Shown one piece after another: positions 24,246-32,668 of a DNA stretch of 64,000 bases. Source of the DNA: Desulfosporosinus sp. OT (GTDB taxonomy: Bacteria > Bacillota > Desulfitobacteriia > Desulfitobacteriales > Desulfitobacteriaceae); NCBI RefSeq assembly GCF_000224515.1, contig NZ_AGAF01000187.1:30646-94645 (forward strand), given 5' to 3'. Under the pieces are notes generated by a model. It ran no database searches. It was not told the origin of the DNA and saw nothing but the letters and a program-made list of their open reading frames with translations. How positions within the stretch are numbered: the first letter of the stretch is position 1; each line of letters opens with the position of its first letter. The position numbers were made by a program, and so were the translations under genes.

Positions 24246-24400
24246 TTAACGATAGGGTTTTTTATTATTGGTCAGTCCCACAAGATAGTCGATACTGGTT
24301 ATATAGAATTCGGCAAGTTTAATAAGTGAGGTGCTAGGAATATCAAGGGCACCGCTTTCGTATCACAGTCCTCTCGCAAATCCCTTAAACGTTGGTACAT
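24246..24400 (-). pseudogene. XRE-family regulator with an internal deletion
   Basis: From ATG 24400 it starts MYQRLRDLREDCD, the usual first helix of an XRE repressor. It then jumps (helix-turn-helix core lost, frame changed) to IPSTSLIKLAEFYITSIDYL and VGLTNNKKPYR, the usual C-terminal half, ending at TAA 24248-24246. Roughly 15-20 residues of the DNA-binding core are missing. Confidence 0.75.
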
Positions 24401-24425
24401 TGTATTCACCCCGGGCACTATTCCA

Positions 24426-24448
24426 CAATATGCGATAATCGCATATTG
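24426..24448. repeat. Near-perfect palindrome upstream of the XRE remnant
   Basis: CAATATGCGAT and ATCGCATATTG around one central base. Possibly the former operator of the XRE repressor whose start is 26 bp away. Confidence 0.6.
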
Positions 24449-24450
24449 AT

Positions 24451-24512
24451 TACGAAAATCTTAATAATGGTTACTAGAGACATGCCAATTAGTTAACAAT
24501 TGGCATGTCTCT
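24451..24512 (+). repeat. Dispersed repeat R3, copy 2, with terminator-like hairpin
   Basis: Left block as at 19069. The 15-bp perfect arms AGAGACATGCCAATT (24476-24490) and AATTGGCATGTCTCT (24498-24512) are followed by TTTTT, so it could work as a terminator. Confidence 0.7.
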
Positions 24513-24665
24513 TTTTAAATAATTTACCAAATTTTGCATATCAGAACGCAACTGGTACGTATAACTGTGTTATATGTGGTTTTATTTTTTAAAACGGTAG
24601 GTTAATTAGTAAGGCGTATAATTACGGCTTTTTCTTGAATCTGAATTAATAGGAGGAATTTGAAA

Positions 24666-25223
24666 ATGTACAAGGTAACAGATGAAAAGGAACTACGGAT
24701 TTTTAATTCCATTTGGACAACGGTCTGGAAGGAAAAGGGTTACGAAACTGAAGGAGAGCATTCCGACGATTCAACAAAATTTATAATTTATTCTGGATAC
24801 AAACCGTCTGGTACTGTAGAATTTAAAAGTTATAACAAGCAAAGCCCAATTAATCAAGTCTTTCCCTTTTTTCAATTATGTGCTGACTTAAAAATAGGAA
24901 ACGTTGTCGAGGTAGATAAAATGGCCATACTTAAAGAGTACCGAAGGACACCTGACTTTGGCAAACTGATTCTTCTCGTTTTTGATTATTTTATGAATGA
25001 GGACATTAAGTACGGCATAGCTCTTATCGAGCCAAAGCTTTTTCGACTTCTACACATGGCAACTGGTAAGGCAATCCAACCTGTCGGTTCTAAGCTTTTC
25101 TACAAGGGAGATTATGTCGTTCCCGTTATATTAAACGGCGAAGCTCTCAACAATACGTTAAAACAACTGCACCACCGTCTATTGAATGGTTTGGGTTTCG
25201 AAGAAGCCAGAAAACAAGCGTAG
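24666..25223 (+). CDS. GNAT-fold protein resembling N-acyl amino-acid/autoinducer synthases
   Basis: 185 residues from ATG 24666, 9 nt after AGGAGG. A FeeM/LuxI-like acyltransferase layout: VVEVDKMAILKEYRRTPDFG (the basic/acidic core before the acyl-CoA or ACP-binding helix), LILLVFDYFMNEDIKYGIAL, EPKLFRLLHMATGKAIQPVG, and a closing strand GDYVVPVILN. These enzymes join an acyl chain to an amino acid or S-adenosylmethionine. It is monocistronic with its own leader. Family placement is moderate; the product is unknown. Confidence 0.55.
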   Translation: MYKVTDEKELRIFNSIWTTVWKEKGYETEGEHSDDSTKFIIYSGYKPSGTVEFKSYNKQSPINQVFPFFQLCADLKIGNVVEVDKMAILKEYRRTPDFGKLILLVFDYFMNEDIKYGIALIEPKLFRLLHMATGKAIQPVGSKLFYKGDYVVPVILNGEALNNTLKQLHHRLLNGLGFEEARKQA

Positions 25224-25249
25224 AAATGAAGGCCGATCAATCAATTATT

Positions 25250-25552
25250 CTAGAGAGTTTTCATATATCGTTTTAGTTCTTCATAGAAGTTCTCACGGGT
25301 GCCAGCAAGAACAATTACGATAGTTTCAGTTGGCGTTTCTACAATCGTATAAGCGAGCTCATAACTGGTTTTATTGTAATATATATCACAGCAAAAAATA
25401 CCAGATAGGTCCCCGCTTTTAGATTCACCAATGTAAGGATCAATAAGAATTTCGTCTACTGTTTTTCTGAAAAGATCCTTAAGCTGTTTTTCTTTGAGCT
25501 TTTTTAGGAAGTGAGCAGCGGGAGGTAAAATGACGAGCTTAGGCCTCATCAA
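25250..25552 (-). CDS. RelE/ParE-superfamily toxin (module 3)
   Basis: 100 residues, start overlapping the antitoxin stop by 4 nt. RPKLVILPPAAHFLKKLKEK and LKDLFRKTVDEILIDPYIGE are the N-terminal helices; GIFCCDIYYNKTSYELAYTI and IVIVLAGTRENFYEELKRYM are the terminal strands and helix of the fold. Different subfamily from modules 1 and 2. Confidence 0.8.
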   Translation of the reverse strand: MMRPKLVILPPAAHFLKKLKEKQLKDLFRKTVDEILIDPYIGESKSGDLSGIFCCDIYYNKTSYELAYTIVETPTETIVIVLAGTRENFYEELKRYMKTL

Positions 25553-25923
25553 TTCTCCTCCGTGCCAAAAACATCATCATAGGTGGAATAATTGTTTTGA
25601 CCTTTGGCCGCAAGCTCTGCTTCTGTAATTAGCCCTTCAACTGCGGGACGAATCTTCTTCCGTGTTTCTTTAAATTTGGTAAGCAACTCTTCGCCGGATA
25701 AGCCTAGGGAGATCAAGTCAGCTAAGATTTGTTCATCAAACTCACCGCCGCTCTCACGTACAGGGCGTATCACAATGGTGTTATTTCGGATATAACACTC
25801 TACCTCTTTTTCAATCCCCACTTCATTATAAAACTCTATTGGGATGGTTATTTGACGTTTTTGAGATACTGATATACGTTTTTTGAGCATTGGATTACCT
25901 CCCCTTCGAACGGCCTGAGACAT
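25549..25923 (-). CDS. AbrB/MazE-fold antitoxin (module 3)
   Basis: 124 residues, or 113 from the second Met (MLKKRISVSQKRQITIPIEF), which is the more typical start of a swapped-hairpin AbrB domain; GGGG-rich sequence precedes both. The C-terminal part is helical and acidic. A 40-bp piece of this gene is also found at the joint that truncates the PIN gene at 14771. Confidence 0.82.
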   Translation of the reverse strand: MSQAVRRGGNPMLKKRISVSQKRQITIPIEFYNEVGIEKEVECYIRNNTIVIRPVRESGGEFDEQILADLISLGLSGEELLTKFKETRKKIRPAVEGLITEAELAAKGQNNYSTYDDVFGTEEN

Positions 25924-26036
25924 TACCCTTCCCCCTTTAATATATACAAATCAAATGTCAAGTATTCAAATTTTCTTTGAATCAATGATATCAAAGAAAC
26001 AAAGAAGGTTCAAGAATGCGATTAGGTTCAAACCTA

Positions 26037-26082
26037 AACAGCTCCATCTCTTAGTCATAGGATTATTGGGTAAGATGAGGTG
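26037..26082 (+). pseudogene. Remnant of the VanZ-like membrane protein gene (copy of 31604-31645)
   Basis: AACAGCTCCATCTCTTAGTC and ATAGGATTATTGGG match the gene at 31508-31921 (encoding QLHFLVIGFLG) with few changes. It indicates that a second copy of that gene once stood here. Confidence 0.65.
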
Positions 26083-26144
26083 GAATAATCACTCTTTTAA
26101 TGGTAAAATCTAACTGTAGTGCTATGGAAAGGAGATGGAGAGCT

Positions 26145-27065
26145 ATGGTCATTAAAAAACTTGTGCGATTTGACTGGGCTATAAAATATATACTCCGTAA
26201 CAAAGCTAATTTTGACGTACTGGAAGCGTTTATTTCTAACCTGTTGAAAGAGTCGATAGTTATAGAGAATATTTTAGAAAGCGAAAGCAACCAGGAAGCT
26301 GAAAATAGGAAATTCAACCGAGTCGACTTAAAGTGTAAAGATTCCCAAGGGAAACAAATCATCATAGAAATACAAAATCAACGTGAGGCAGATTACCTGC
26401 AACGATTGCTTTGGGGTACCTCAAAAGCAGTTGTGGAAGGTTTGGAGCTTGGGACGGGCTATAACGAAGTTGTGAAGGTTATATCGATTAGTATCTTGTA
26501 TCATACCATGCGGGTGGATGAGCAAGAGAATACAGATTTTATCTATTACGGTACAACAGAGCTCATTGGAATGCATACGAAGAAACCGCTTATTCTTCAC
26601 GAGTCTAAGGCAAAACACAAAGAAACGCCCGTAGTTACCAGTAAAAACGTCTTCCCAGAATACTATATGATTTATGTGGAAAAGTTTGAGGATATGATTA
26701 ATGAGGCTATTGATGAATGGGTGTATTTCTTTAAGCATGGTGCAATACGTGAGGACTTTAAGTCACCAGGCATCCTGTTAGCAGCCAAGAAGCTGGATTA
26801 TCTCATGATGAGCGAGGAAGAACGACGGGGATATGACGACTATCTTGCCTATCTTGGACAGGAGTTGGGGATATTGGATGCTGCTAGAGAGGAAGGTAGG
26901 GAAGAAGGCAGAGAAGAAGGCCGAATAATGACGGCCAAATCGGCTTTAAAGAAAGGGTTAGCAGTCGAACTCGTCGCAGAAATAACAGGACTTCCCTTTG
27001 AAGAGATTCTAAAATTACAAAGCGATCATCAACAATCACAACCTGGAAGGAGAAACCATGAGTAG
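26145..27065 (+). CDS. Rpn-family PD-(D/E)XK nuclease (recombination-promoting/putative transposase)
   Basis: 306 residues from ATG 26145, about 10 nt after AAGGAG. N-terminal DWAIKYILRNKANFDVLEAF and the nuclease motif VDLKCKDSQGKQIIIEIQNQ (D...ExQ) mark the PDDEXK_2/Rpn family. Typical EEGREEGREEGR repeats follow at about 270, and a C-terminal helix. Rpn proteins cleave DNA and have been linked to recombination and phage defence. The stop overlaps the galE start by 8 nt, so galE may be translationally coupled to it, an unusual pairing. Confidence 0.85.
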   Translation: MVIKKLVRFDWAIKYILRNKANFDVLEAFISNLLKESIVIENILESESNQEAENRKFNRVDLKCKDSQGKQIIIEIQNQREADYLQRLLWGTSKAVVEGLELGTGYNEVVKVISISILYHTMRVDEQENTDFIYYGTTELIGMHTKKPLILHESKAKHKETPVVTSKNVFPEYYMIYVEKFEDMINEAIDEWVYFFKHGAIREDFKSPGILLAAKKLDYLMMSEEERRGYDDYLAYLGQELGILDAAREEGREEGREEGRIMTAKSALKKGLAVELVAEITGLPFEEILKLQSDHQQSQPGRRNHE

Positions 27066-28056
27066 TATTTTAGTTACAGGCGGAGCAGGTTATATTGGCA
27101 GTCACACTGTTCGAGTGTTACGCGAAAAAGGAGCACAAGTTGTTGTCCTGGATAGCATAGTAACGGGGCATAGAAAAGCAGTCCCCGCAGAGGTTCCTTT
27201 CTATCAGGGGGATATCTGTGATGCAGAGTTGGTCAGGACTATTGTAGAATCCCAAGGGGTGGAGGCGGTGATTCACTTTGCGGCGCGCAGCTTGGTGGGT
27301 GAATCGATGACTAAGCCGGATCTTTACTTTTATGAAAATACGGCCAAAACCAATCTCTTTGTCGCCAATCTGCTGCAGTTAGGAGTTAATAAAATCGTCT
27401 TTTCTTCGACTGCGGCGGTATACGGGCTTCCTGAGACCATCCCCATTCCAGAGGAATCACCGACAATGCCGATCAATCCCTATGGATTATCAAAACTGAT
27501 GATTGAGGAGTCGTTTCGCTGGCTGGAAAAGGCCTACGGCCTAAAATGGGTTGTCTTACGTTACTTTAATGCAGCGGGGGCAGCGCTCGATGGGGTGATC
27601 GGTGAGGAGCATTTCCCAGAAACCCACTTGATTCCTTTAGTCTTAAAGACTGCGCTCGGGCAGCGAGAGGCCATTCAGGTCTTCGGGACGGATTACAACA
27701 CTCCGGATGGGACTTGTATTCGGGATTACATTCATGTGTTAGATTTGGCAGAGGCACATATCTTAGCTCTTAAAGCTCTGGATCAACAGCTGGAGAGTGG
27801 AATATTTAATGTTGGGACGGGTCAAGGGTTTTCGGTACGAGAGGTAATTAATATCGCGAAACGGGTCACAGGAATCGACATTCCGGTGGTTGAAGCAGCA
27901 AGACGTTCGGGAGATCCCGATGTGCTCGTTGCTAAGGTGGACAAAATAGAAAAGGCCTTCGGGTTGAAGGCCAAGTACAGTGATTTGGAAACAATTATTT
28001 CCTCCGCTTGGAAGTGGCATAAAAACAATCCAGAGGGGTATGAATCGATCAGTTGA
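27058..28056 (+). CDS. galE: UDP-glucose 4-epimerase
   Basis: 332 residues, standard length. NAD-binding GGAGYIGSHT (residues 7-16); catalytic S-x-Y-x3-K as SSTAAVYG and YGLSKLM; RYFNAAGA; RDYIHVLDLAEAH. It interconverts UDP-glucose and UDP-galactose for surface polysaccharide. The ribosome binding site (GGAAGGAGA) lies inside the end of the rpn gene. Fragments of its 3' end are found at 23150 and 31434. Confidence 0.95.
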   Translation: MSSILVTGGAGYIGSHTVRVLREKGAQVVVLDSIVTGHRKAVPAEVPFYQGDICDAELVRTIVESQGVEAVIHFAARSLVGESMTKPDLYFYENTAKTNLFVANLLQLGVNKIVFSSTAAVYGLPETIPIPEESPTMPINPYGLSKLMIEESFRWLEKAYGLKWVVLRYFNAAGAALDGVIGEEHFPETHLIPLVLKTALGQREAIQVFGTDYNTPDGTCIRDYIHVLDLAEAHILALKALDQQLESGIFNVGTGQGFSVREVINIAKRVTGIDIPVVEAARRSGDPDVLVAKVDKIEKAFGLKAKYSDLETIISSAWKWHKNNPEGYESIS

Positions 28057-28129
28057 ATATAGGCTTTTCTATGCGGCGGAAGGACTTTCATTGGTCACAG
28101 TTCCGTTGCGCTCAGTCAAAAGTAAACGG

Positions 28130-28171
28130 CAAGACGCCCCTTATCTCGAATTCCAGATAAGGGGCGTCTTG
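28130..28171. terminator. Bidirectional terminator between galE and the convergent membrane protein gene
   Basis: 17-bp perfect arms CAAGACGCCCCTTATCT (28130-28146) and complement (28155-28171), 8-nt loop. Confidence 0.85.
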
Positions 28172-28204
28172 TTGCATACCTATGGAGATAGGGCCTTTTA
28201 AGAA

Positions 28205-29905
28205 TTAATCGATATATCGAATTGACATTTCTTCAGGTATTCTATAGCACTGCTTCATAAAATAAGGCATCCTATTCCAATTGCTTACATTGTAGCCATA
28301 GATAGTTCCCGGAGTTTTTTTAAGGATTAATTCATTTGGATTATGATTTAAATGATATCGACTGATAGTGTCTAAGTTAAAATCCTGGGCATAGGATGCC
28401 TGTTTATAGCCATTATATTCGGTTCCCAAATTAAATAATCCTAACATGATTATAGTTATGACGACAAGATCTTTAAGAGTCCGCTGCTTATAATATCCAA
28501 TTATCATAAATAAGGACACACCTATAATAACAAGGGCAAGTTGATAAATAGGGGGATTATTGGCATGATCAATAAGGGGGTTGAGTGTTAATTTTCCCAA
28601 ATGGGTTAGACTTAAAAGGATCACAATCATGGAAAGTAATAGAAATACTTTGTACCGATAAAAGTTGATAAAGGAGTAAACTATAAAAATACTCATCAAT
28701 AAGAGTGACGGGAACATGATTTTATAAGCTTCGGCAAACCTTGCATCAGCAACAAAGAGCATCAGTTGGGCACCTATAGCATTGATACTATTATAAAACA
28801 AGAATGGATAACGTTGGTTAATTAAAATCAGCAAGGCTATATAAACAATGCTAATTAAATAAACAGCTGCAAAGACTATCAGACAAAGACTCAATAGTGT
28901 ATTGGGAGTCCCCCCTGAAAATAAATGAATAGGATATTTCTTATACAGAACAACATAGATGTAACCTAAAATACCTATGGTTAAAGCTGCGATAAGCAGA
29001 CTATGCCATAAAAAGGCAATTTTCTTGAAATCTTGATTTCTAAAGCTATAAAGCCAAACTAGGCAACATAAGCAAATAATTAGTACGTAGCCTGAGGCAG
29101 GAATTGAAAAGATATTGGTTTTTAATAGTCCTGAGGCAACATCTTTCAAATTCACGACGTGACCGGTCTGTCTTTCAAATAACATTCGTTTAATTGAGCC
29201 GTAGGTTACAATACTATACCCACCGAATAGAGCCAAATAGTAGGGAACTAGACTTTGTAAGATATTTTTCTTTCGAGAAATTTTAAAGTACGCCGGAATC
29301 AAAACCATATAGCCAATGCCCATCGCGCCAACTTGTTGCGTTGATGATCCAACCAAAAAAGCAAGCAATAGAATCCAATAATTCGTTTTAGGATTCGGCA
29401 TTTTTACATAGTGATTATGAAGGGTGTATCCGTACAGTAGCACGAGGGCAGTTGGGTAAAGGTAATTGAAGGCGCAGGCCGCATAATATATTGTAGTATT
29501 GGCTATTTGTATAGGTAGGAAGATAAAAAAAAGACTTGAGCAAAGACTAGCAACCACAATTTCATCCTTAATTCTAGAATTGTGATCTTCAGGATAAGAA
29601 GTACTAATTTTGGCAATTAGGATGGCTGTTAGCGTAATGACTAATGGGTTAAAAAGCCTAAAAACATAGATATTGTACTTCAAGATAACGAGCATCATGG
29701 TTCCGATCCAGACTCGGCCATTACCATTTAATTGGCCCAGCATAAAATTAGGTAGATTGCTCAGACCATAGGATGCATCTCTACTGTAATATAGATCATC
29801 AGCGTAAAGGAAGATGTGCTGATGAATTAACAGCATAACTATCAGGAGTAAGCAAAACACTTGATATTTTTTGTTCCTTAATTTTCCCACTATGCCTTTA
29901 AACAC
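28205..29905 (-). CDS. Polytopic membrane protein, probable GtrC-type glycosyltransferase (DUF6056-like)
   Basis: 566 residues with about 11-13 membrane spans. After the first span it has ADDLYYSRDASYG, the acidic DD motif near the first outer loop that is typical of GT-C glycosyltransferases using polyprenyl-linked sugars. Divergent from gtrB-gtrA (190 bp apart). In Gtr systems the third component is a serotype-specific membrane glucosyltransferase, and this protein would fill that place. The sugar and acceptor are unknown. Confidence 0.7.
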   Translation of the reverse strand: MFKGIVGKLRNKKYQVFCLLLIVMLLIHQHIFLYADDLYYSRDASYGLSNLPNFMLGQLNGNGRVWIGTMMLVILKYNIYVFRLFNPLVITLTAILIAKISTSYPEDHNSRIKDEIVVASLCSSLFFIFLPIQIANTTIYYAACAFNYLYPTALVLLYGYTLHNHYVKMPNPKTNYWILLLAFLVGSSTQQVGAMGIGYMVLIPAYFKISRKKNILQSLVPYYLALFGGYSIVTYGSIKRMLFERQTGHVVNLKDVASGLLKTNIFSIPASGYVLIICLCCLVWLYSFRNQDFKKIAFLWHSLLIAALTIGILGYIYVVLYKKYPIHLFSGGTPNTLLSLCLIVFAAVYLISIVYIALLILINQRYPFLFYNSINAIGAQLMLFVADARFAEAYKIMFPSLLLMSIFIVYSFINFYRYKVFLLLSMIVILLSLTHLGKLTLNPLIDHANNPPIYQLALVIIGVSLFMIIGYYKQRTLKDLVVITIIMLGLFNLGTEYNGYKQASYAQDFNLDTISRYHLNHNPNELILKKTPGTIYGYNVSNWNRMPYFMKQCYRIPEEMSIRYID

Positions 29906-30096
29906 AAAATCACCCTTTATATATGGCCCGTTATTTTTTAATATTAAGCATATTTTTGGATATTTGTCAAATTAAGTAAAGATCCTGCAAATTGATCTTA
30001 AGTCAGAACATGAATTTTCAAGTGATTAAAAGAGTAATTAAATTAGGAATATGTTATAATCTAATTAAACATTCCAATATCTGGGAGGAGTTTCTG

Positions 30097-31029
30097 TTGA
30101 TTTCAGTTATCATGCCTGTCTATAATGAAGGAAATCAAATATATTCTAACGTCGTTAAGGTAATTTCTATCTTAGCACGAAATAAAACTGAACATCAAAT
30201 TGTCCTGGTGAACGATGGCTCGTCAGATAATTCTTGGAGTGAGATGCAACGATTGAGCAGAGACTATGCCAATGTTTTGATCATTAAATTGAGTCGAAAT
30301 TTTGGCAAAGAAGCGGCTATATGTGCTGGTTTGGAAAATTCATTAGGTGATGCCTGCTTAATACTTGATTCTGATTTACAGCACCCGCCCGAGATGATTC
30401 CCGAAATGATACGCCTTTGGCGCGACGAGTGCTATGATGTTGTTGAAGGCGTTAAATCTCACAGAGGAAAAGAATCTCTAGCTGGAAAGTTTGCGGCATT
30501 AACGTTTTATAAGTTTTTTAGAAAGACAACAGGAATCAACTTGAACAGTGCATCGGACTTTAAACTCTTAGATCGCAAAGTAGTCGATTCCTGGAAGCAA
30601 ATGAATGAATCTATTACATTCTTTAGAGGCATGTCTGCGTGGCTGGGCTTTAATCGAATTCAAGTACCTTTTAATGTTCAAGAACGAGTTAATGGGACCA
30701 CGAAATGGTCGAAAGCCAATCTAATAAAACTTGCCATTCATTCAATTACCTCATTCTCTGCGCTGCCTCTTCATTTGGTAACTTGTTTAGGCACAGTTTT
30801 GCTTATTGTTGATGTTGTTTTAGTGACACAAACAATGTTTATGAAGTACACTGGTAAAGCATCGACTGGTTTTACGACGGTTATCATTCTTATTCTAGGG
30901 GTTGGCAGTCTCATCATGATTAGTTTGGGGATCATTGGTGTTTATCTTTCGAAAATTTACGATGAAGTAAAGCACAGGCCCAGGTATTTAATTTCAACGA
31001 TGTTAGGAAAAGAGCTTAATGATGAATAA
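30097..31029 (+). CDS. gtrB: GtrB-like polyprenyl-phosphate glycosyltransferase
   Basis: 310 residues from TTG 30097, 8 nt after GGGAGGAG; a longer frame from 29992 has no site. GT2 family: SVIMPVYNEG, LVNDGSSDNSW, nucleotide/metal-binding DSDLQHPPEM, and NGTTKWSKANLIKLAI before two C-terminal membrane spans (about 230-255 and 265-295). It makes polyprenyl-phosphate glucose on the inner face for transfer by the GT-C enzyme. Confidence 0.9.
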   Translation: MISVIMPVYNEGNQIYSNVVKVISILARNKTEHQIVLVNDGSSDNSWSEMQRLSRDYANVLIIKLSRNFGKEAAICAGLENSLGDACLILDSDLQHPPEMIPEMIRLWRDECYDVVEGVKSHRGKESLAGKFAALTFYKFFRKTTGINLNSASDFKLLDRKVVDSWKQMNESITFFRGMSAWLGFNRIQVPFNVQERVNGTTKWSKANLIKLAIHSITSFSALPLHLVTCLGTVLLIVDVVLVTQTMFMKYTGKASTGFTTVIILILGVGSLIMISLGIIGVYLSKIYDEVKHRPRYLISTMLGKELNDE

Positions 31030-31429
31030 AGAGCTGGATGATCCGGTTAATCTAAAAGAACACAATATACAAAGACAATTTACTAGGTACTTATTAGTTG
31101 GTATATCTTCTGCCACCATTGAACTTCTGATTTTTTACTTTTTGAGAATATTATCTCTTAATCTTACACTATCTAATATAATGGCTGTTATCATTGCCAC
31201 ACTGTTCAATTTTTTTGTAAATAGAGGTTGGTCATTTGCTACTAGTTCAAAATTAAATCGCAGTTCTATTTTATATCTTACTCTATTCCTTTTGAACCTG
31301 GCTTTCAGTACTAATGCGATCAGATTAATGGTTAGGTCGGGGTTCGTTGAAGTATTTGCAAAGTTATTAACGATGGTTCTGATAACGATGTGGAATTTTG
31401 TTCTTTACCGTAAGATAATTTTTAAATAG
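31019..31429 (+). CDS. gtrA: GtrA-family flippase
   Basis: 136 residues with four membrane spans; RQFTRYLLVGISSATIELLI and ATLFNFFVNRGWSF are the GtrA motifs. It overlaps gtrB by 11 nt and is translationally coupled to it. GtrA is thought to flip polyprenyl-phosphate glucose. Confidence 0.9.
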   Translation: MMNKELDDPVNLKEHNIQRQFTRYLLVGISSATIELLIFYFLRILSLNLTLSNIMAVIIATLFNFFVNRGWSFATSSKLNRSSILYLTLFLLNLAFSTNAIRLMVRSGFVEVFAKLLTMVLITMWNFVLYRKIIFK

Positions 31430-31433
31430 CCTA

Positions 31434-31478
31434 GTAGTGGCATAAAAACAATCCGGAGGGGTATAAATCTAAGAGCTG
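31434..31478 (+). pseudogene. Remnant of a galE 3' end
   Basis: AGTGGCATAAAAACAATCC then GGAGGGGTAT matches galE 28014-28045 (encoding WHKNNPEGYES) nearly base for base. With the copy at the end of galE it forms a direct repeat that brackets the Gtr block. Confidence 0.8.
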
Positions 31479-31507
31479 ATTGCTTCCCTTGCGCGAGGAG
31501 GTTAGAT

Positions 31508-31921
31508 TTGAATAGCGCGTTAAAAGTCATAACCGGCATTGTGAACTATTTCCACGACAAATTAATCCTATCGACTCATTACATGGGTCTGAATCTTAGC
31601 GATAAACAGCTCCATTTCCTAGTCATAGGATTCTTGGGAATCGTTCTTTTTCTACTTGTACACAAGTTATTCCAGTATCTTATCCGCTATAGCCTGACGG
31701 CGATCTCGTTTATTTATACATTTACGGTCCTCGTTGTTATTGTGTTTGCTATTGAGATTGAGCAGAAAATAACGGGTCGTGGCCATATGGAATTTCAAGA
31801 TATTTTAGAGGGCCTCTGGGGTTTTCTGGTTGCGTTTTTAATTTACGTGGGCTGGGTAATTATTGTTTATTACTTAAAGAAGTTGTTGGCTCATCTGCGT
31901 GCTTCGCCGCGTAAGAAGTAG
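31508..31921 (+). CDS. VanZ-like integral membrane protein
   Basis: 137 residues from TTG 31508, 6 nt after GAGGAGG. Three or four membrane spans. The motif EIEQKITGRGHMEFQDILEG followed by LWGFL resembles the VanZ-like pattern (E..Q...GR...D...N..G). Function unknown; VanZ-like proteins affect envelope properties. Its 3' end faces a small minus-strand gene. Confidence 0.6.
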   Translation: MNSALKVITGIVNYFHDKLILSTHYMGLNLSDKQLHFLVIGFLGIVLFLLVHKLFQYLIRYSLTAISFIYTFTVLVVIVFAIEIEQKITGRGHMEFQDILEGLWGFLVAFLIYVGWVIIVYYLKKLLAHLRASPRKK

Positions 31922-31923
31922 GG

Positions 31924-32043
31924 TCAAGAACGTAGGGCGAAGAAAGCAATGGCAATCAGTCCGATGATCAATGAACCAGTAATAATAAGGATGTCTTGAC
32001 GTGTGGGTAAACGAGTGGACTTTTTGAATTGTTTCCATGGCAT
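31924..32043 (-). CDS. Small single-span membrane protein
   Basis: 39 residues, ATG at 32043-32041 with GGAGTGAG upstream. Basic N-terminus (PWKQFKKSTRLPTRQD), then one hydrophobic span (ILIITGSLIIGLIAIAFFAL) and RS at the end. A good ribosome binding site and clean TM architecture support it as a gene; function unknown. Confidence 0.6.
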   Translation of the reverse strand: MPWKQFKKSTRLPTRQDILIITGSLIIGLIAIAFFALRS

Positions 32044-32210
32044 ACTATCTCACTCCTTACAGTTTATGGAATACAATATTCTTGGCCTGGTAAGGTTATT
32101 CCTGCCTGCTGTTCTGTCCGAATATTATAAATTTAACTTATTATGATACTTAGGTATTACTATGAGCTTAGCAAATTGAACGAGCTTATCCCATTGAACT
32201 GAAACTTTAT

Positions 32211-32240
32211 TTGACAAATGAAGTCGCTAAATGCTAAAAT
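32211..32240 (+). promoter_or_regulatory. Sigma-A type promoter for rplU
   Basis: TTGACA (32211-32216), 18-nt spacer, TAAAAT (32235-32240), about 115 bp before rplU. Confidence 0.75.
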
Positions 32241-32247
32241 ATTTAAA

Positions 32248-32338
32248 TGTGGTGACTTCTCACCGCAACCGCTCGAATCAGGTGTTCAACAGGTTTTTTG
32301 CTTTATAAAAAACCGACCTGCAATGGCGAGTCTAGGGC
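32248..32338 (+). ncRNA. Ribosomal protein L21 leader
   Basis: The 5' UTR starts with a GTGGTGACTTCTCACCGC hairpin. It continues with CAGGTTTTTTG...AAAAAACCGACCTG, a second stem, just before the GGGAGGTG ribosome binding site of rplU. The position and two-stem layout fit the L21 leader element of Firmicutes, in which L21 regulates its own operon. No covariance model was run. Confidence 0.6.
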
Positions 32339-32356
32339 ATGGGAGGTGTAATAAAA

Positions 32357-32668
32357 ATGTACGCAGTGATTGAAACCGGTGGTAAACAGTTCAAAGTTCA
32401 ACAAGGTGACGTAGTTTACGTTGAAAAGTTGGACGCTAACGTCGGAGATGCCGTAACGATTGATAAGGTTCTCCTCGTGGAAAATGACGGTGTGGTTAAA
32501 GTTGGAACCCCAGTTGTGGCTGGTGCTACAGCAGTGCTTAAAGTCATAGAGCACGGCAAAGGGGAGAAGGTTATTGTCTTCAAATTCAAGTCCAAAAAGA
32601 ACTATCGACGCAAGCAAGGACATCGTCAACCCTACACAAAAGTTGTTGTCGAAGCGCTCCAAGCGTAA
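32357..32668 (+). CDS. rplU: 50S ribosomal protein L21
   Basis: 103 residues from ATG 32357 ([20 protein letters not shown]). Contains [20 protein letters not shown] near the C-terminus, the rRNA-binding signature. First gene of the rplU-prp-rpmA operon. Confidence 0.97.
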   Translation: MYAVIETGGKQFKVQQGDVVYVEKLDANVGDAVTIDKVLLVENDGVVKVGTPVVAGATAVLKVIEHGKGEKVIVFKFKSKKNYRRKQGHRQPYTKVVVEALQA

